From Phocaeicola massiliensis B84634 = Timone 84634 = DSM 17679 = JCM 13223 (GTDB taxonomy: Bacteria; Bacteroidota; Bacteroidia; Bacteroidales; Bacteroidaceae), in assembly GCF_000382445.1 (NCBI RefSeq), contig NZ_KB905472.1, forward strand, positions 1,121,505 to 1,185,504: DNA of 64,000 nucleotides. The letters are read 5' to 3'. Shown here piece after piece: positions 61,309-64,000 of the stretch (the first letter of the stretch is position 1; each line of letters begins with the position of its first letter). The notes below the pieces were generated by a model. It was not told where the DNA came from and made no database searches. It was given only the letters and a program-made list of their open reading frames with translations. A program made the position numbers and the translations under genes.

Positions 61309-63651
61309 TTATTCGGTTTTGAGACTTTCGGTCGGATTGCTGCGGGCAGCGCGATAGCTATGTATAGTCACTGTAATGCCTGTGACGACAAGGACCAGAG
61401 CAAGCGGTAAGACGAAATTCCACCAAGTGGCGGAAGCCCGGTAAGCAAACTGTGCCAGCCAATGTTCCATGAGCCACCACACAAGGGGTATGGCAATGGT
61501 GTATGCTATCAGGATTTGCCATAGAAAAGAGCGGTTCAATGCCCATACTATTTGCCGGTTTAAGGCACCATGCACTTTGCGGATGGCTATTTCACGGGTG
61601 CGGTGGCGGACAGCATACCATGAAATGCCGAACAGTCCGAAACAGGTAAGTACCATTGCTATGAGTGAGTAGCTTATCAAGATTTTGGACAGAGTCGTAA
61701 TTATCTTGTTCCGTTGCATAAACTGTTGGTGCATGTCTGTGTACTGAAACTCTCTTCCGTCATACATTTTCTCCCATAACTCCTTGATTTGTGCCAACGT
61801 TTCATGACGTGTTTCGGGGTGTAGTCTGGCTTGTATAAACATACCTGCTCTGGTCAGGCTGCTTTCGGGTGCAAAAGAGATTTTTTGTCCTGCGATTTCT
61901 TCTTCCAGTGAATTGAAAGGGAAGTTTTCTATGATACCTGCCAATATGCTCAGGCTATCGGAAAATGTATCAAATTCACGGAGGTTATGTCCTATTTTGG
62001 AAGCATCAATGTTCAATATGCGGGCATAGCTCTCGTTGATAAATACCGGATGAGAGTATTCCTGATATGCTTTAGCCGGTGATACACCCGCCAGCTGGCG
62101 TATGTGCATGGTTGAGAGGAATGCAGTGTCTGTTGGAATTTGTATTGTATAATAATGTTTCACGCTGCCGTCCGGTTGCTGCATGGGAAGCTCGTGCATC
62201 CACGCATTCAGTACAGAGCTCATGGATAAGGATATTGATTCTATTCCGTTGATGTTTTTCAGTTCTTTATAGAAGGGACTTTTCCCATTTAGCTCGATGG
62301 TATTTTCATAGCGGCAGGCACGGGATTTCAACAAACCCATTTGAGCTTGTGCCATTGCTGTGGCATAAACTAATCCTATAGAAAAAATGAATTGCAGGGT
62401 GACTAGTATCCATATCTGTTGCTGCTTTCTTCTTCCGGTGTAATTGTGGCTGTATTCGCTCAGGGTTTGGCGGGAAAGTTTCCGGCTGATATATAAGCCG
62501 GGTATCACTGCCATGGCAGAAACAAATGCTAAAAGCAATGGCAAGACTTGCCAGCTGAAAAAGAAAGAAAGGGATAGATGCGCCGACAGTAATTCATTGA
62601 ACCACGGTAGTAAGTCATTGATAAGCAGCAAGGAAAAGAGAAATGACAATAGTACGGTGAGCGTCGCATCGTAGAATAATTGTCTGCGGATTTCCTTCAG
62701 TTGAGCTCCCATCAGTTTTTCGATATGTATCATTTTTATCTGTTGCAGGGTGCGTGACAGGCTCAGGTTGGTATAGTTGAAACAGGCAATGGCAAGTACC
62801 AGCAGGGCCGAAATCAGGCCGATGTAGAGTAAAGGTACGTCGCTTTGCTGGAAATAGGGAAGCTCTTGTTGCTTGCTGTTCTTGTTGGTATTAAAATACA
62901 GGTTTTTGAGAGCATCTACATAATATTGTGTACTTCCGGGAGTGAGAGTCGGTATTTTATCCTTTCTTATTTTCTCTTGTAAGAGCGATGCGGAAGCACC
63001 GGGGTGTAACTTTAGAAGAGTTGGGCCTCCCCAAAATTCTCCTGTTATGCCGGTTAACAAGTCGAAATGCAGGAATGATTGTGGGCGTTCTTTCAGAATA
63101 GCACCTACTTCATATTTTTGTGTCTTACCATCTGCGTCAATAATCTCAATCATTTCTCCTATTCCGCTATGACCGTGAAATAGTTTACGGGCAAAGGTTT
63201 CGCTGATGGCGATTTTGTCCGGTGTTGTCAAGACTGTGCTTAGATTACCTTCCAGGGTGGTGTAGTGAAAGAACTTATTTAATGTGGAATCTGCACAGAT
63301 AAATAACGGGTGCTCATATTTTATTCCGTTGTATTTACAGATGTCCGCGTACATCCCATTCAGGCGTAGCATGTCTGTGATTTCAGCATATTTTCCCTTT
63401 ATTTGTTCGGCGGTGTTCGCATTGACGTAGGATACTTTTACACCTTCTTCCATCGGAGAGTCTTGTCGCAGTGCGAAGATGAGATGGCGGTCGGGCGTCT
63501 GCTGTTCGATGTTATACTCGTGAATAAAGAAAGTGACAAGCAGGTTGGTACATCCGAGTCCCACTGTCAGACTGATGAGGGAGATGAGAATAAACAGTTT
63601 ATTTCTCCACCAACCGCGGAAGATGATTTTAAAGATGGCAATGGTGTTCAT
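61309..63651 (-). CDS. FtsX/MacB-type ABC transporter permease
   Basis: A 780-residue inner-membrane permease. A first helix (about 17-40, LFILISLISLTVGLGCTNLLVTFF) is followed by a large periplasmic MacB_PCD domain (to about 275), then three helices with the FtsX-type ALLVLAIACFNYTNLSLSRTLQQIKMIHIEKLMGAQLKEIRRQ. A second periplasmic domain (about 435-660) and a C-terminal FtsX block (FGISWYAVRHRTREIAIRKVHGA) complete a duplicated layout. With the upstream ATPase (63821-64000, partial) it forms an ABC efflux or lipoprotein-handling transporter whose substrate is unknown. This is common as multi-gene arrays in Bacteroides. Confidence 0.9.
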   Translation of the reverse strand: MNTIAIFKIIFRGWWRNKLFILISLISLTVGLGCTNLLVTFFIHEYNIEQQTPDRHLIFALRQDSPMEEGVKVSYVNANTAEQIKGKYAEITDMLRLNGMYADICKYNGIKYEHPLFICADSTLNKFFHYTTLEGNLSTVLTTPDKIAISETFARKLFHGHSGIGEMIEIIDADGKTQKYEVGAILKERPQSFLHFDLLTGITGEFWGGPTLLKLHPGASASLLQEKIRKDKIPTLTPGSTQYYVDALKNLYFNTNKNSKQQELPYFQQSDVPLLYIGLISALLVLAIACFNYTNLSLSRTLQQIKMIHIEKLMGAQLKEIRRQLFYDATLTVLLSFLFSLLLINDLLPWFNELLSAHLSLSFFFSWQVLPLLLAFVSAMAVIPGLYISRKLSRQTLSEYSHNYTGRRKQQQIWILVTLQFIFSIGLVYATAMAQAQMGLLKSRACRYENTIELNGKSPFYKELKNINGIESISLSMSSVLNAWMHELPMQQPDGSVKHYYTIQIPTDTAFLSTMHIRQLAGVSPAKAYQEYSHPVFINESYARILNIDASKIGHNLREFDTFSDSLSILAGIIENFPFNSLEEEIAGQKISFAPESSLTRAGMFIQARLHPETRHETLAQIKELWEKMYDGREFQYTDMHQQFMQRNKIITTLSKILISYSLIAMVLTCFGLFGISWYAVRHRTREIAIRKVHGALNRQIVWALNRSFLWQILIAYTIAIPLVWWLMEHWLAQFAYRASATWWNFVLPLALVLVVTGITVTIHSYRAARSNPTESLKTE

Positions 63652-63753
63652 TTCTTTGTATCTTTTAGGTTCAGAACATTTAAGATTAAATCATTGGAGG
63701 CTTTCCCTTCTGACAGTGCTTCTTTTCATACACTTTCTTTTGGATACAGAATT

Positions 63754-63797
63754 GCACGGATACACGGATTCCTTTTTTTGTTCCGTGAACTCCGTGC
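63754..63797. terminator. Inverted repeat between ABC ATPase and permease
   Basis: GCACGGATACACGGA at 63754-63768 pairs with TCCGTGAACTCCGTGC at 63782-63797 with one bulge and a T-rich loop. The CACGGAT core resembles the hairpin at 33108. It lies in the 169-bp gap between the ATPase stop and the permease start and may reduce read-through. Confidence 0.55.
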
Positions 63798-63820
63798 CAT
63801 TCGTTCCTGAAAAATGCGGT

Positions 63821-64000
63821 CTAGATTTTTACCTCGTTTACTACCTGCCCGTCAAACAGGTTGATGGTTCTTCCCGCATAGCCCGAATCATGTTGGGAGT
63901 GTGTAACCATTACGATGGTTGTTCCTTCCTTGTTCAGTTCAGTCAACAGTTCCATCACTTCCTTGCCATTCTTTGAATCCAAGTTTCCGGTAGGCTCATC
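63821..64000 (-). CDS. ABC transporter ATP-binding protein (3' end only)
   Basis: The last 59 residues of a MacB/LolD-type ATPase, cut by the window edge at 64000. The reading frame begins in Walker B/D-loop DEPTGNLDSKNGKEVM, continues to the switch histidine in TTIVMVTHSQHDSGYAGR and ends INLFDGQVVNEVKI. THSQHDSGYA is the usual H-loop. The product pairs with the downstream permease at 61309-63651. The N-terminal part with Walker A lies outside the window. Confidence 0.9.
   Translation of the reverse strand, partial: DEPTGNLDSKNGKEVMELLTELNKEGTTIVMVTHSQHDSGYAGRTINLFDGQVVNEVKI

Overview
The window comes from a member of the Bacteroidales, most likely a Bacteroides species. The evidence is the recurring Bacteroides-type promoter -7 box TAnnTTTG ahead of many genes, a bacterial serine palmitoyltransferase (sphingolipid synthesis), an HU-CCDC81/SPOR protein, imelysin-type lipoproteins, two-domain SerB, CcsBA-type cytochrome maturation and many SPI/SPII-exported envelope proteins. 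I see no rRNA, tRNA, CRISPR array, IS element or prophage; most of the window is ordinary chromosome with small accessory insertions.

Layout. 0-3.4 kb: an unrecognised HTH-like protein, an aldo/keto reductase, a second aldo/keto reductase broken by an internal out-of-frame deletion, and a divergent AraC regulator. 3.4-4.1 kb: a lipoprotein signal peptidase. 4.1-10.4 kb: a tightly coupled four-gene SMC-type operon (reverse strand) that matches the Wadjet/MksBEFG plasmid-defence architecture: JetA, JetB, JetC (1220-aa SMC ATPase) and a compact Toprim JetD. 10.6-13.1 kb: a ModF-like twin ABC ATPase and a FabK/nitronate-monooxygenase-like flavoprotein. 13.3-18.3 kb: Dcu transporter, periplasmic L-asparaginase and an outer-membrane porin (an asparagine-to-fumarate module), facing a dicarboxylate symporter. 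18.4-22.0 kb: oxidative pentose phosphate operon gnd-zwf-pgl. 22.2-31 kb: a Rid-family protein, then a reverse-strand operon porin, imelysin, di-haem oxidoreductase, CcsBA, with a Crp/Fnr regulator upstream. 31-35 kb: a Zn/Cd-type P-ATPase and an AspT/YidE-type transporter. 35-44.3 kb: cobalamin genes in two convergent blocks (cbiA-cbiP-cobD-cbiB and cobU-cobT-cobS-cobC), the second preceded by FHA and HU/SPOR genes. 44.5-58.7 kb: ugd, a lipoprotein, RhlE helicase, SerB, a cysteine-less TlpA-like protein with a coupled small ORF, an M15 peptidase, a HAD phosphatase, lon-tgt-lptG, a tRNA methyltransferase and a lipid kinase. 58.9-64 kb: serine palmitoyltransferase, an EamA permease, and an FtsX-type ABC permease with the 3' end of its ATPase cut by the window edge.

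The most unusual non-coding structures are three arrays of 21-22 bp imperfectly palindromic tandem units (30175-30262, 50318-50401, 60201-60310). Unit length and architecture match between loci although the sequences differ. There is also a four-copy dispersed palindromic repeat family (15751, 22060, 46600, 50135), three copies of which sit between convergent genes. In addition, two convergent genes share a terminator whose loop holds both stop codons (51932-51961), and a 31-codon ORF overlaps the start of the TlpA-like gene (49501-49596). The SMC/Toprim operon is the strongest candidate for a dedicated defence system.
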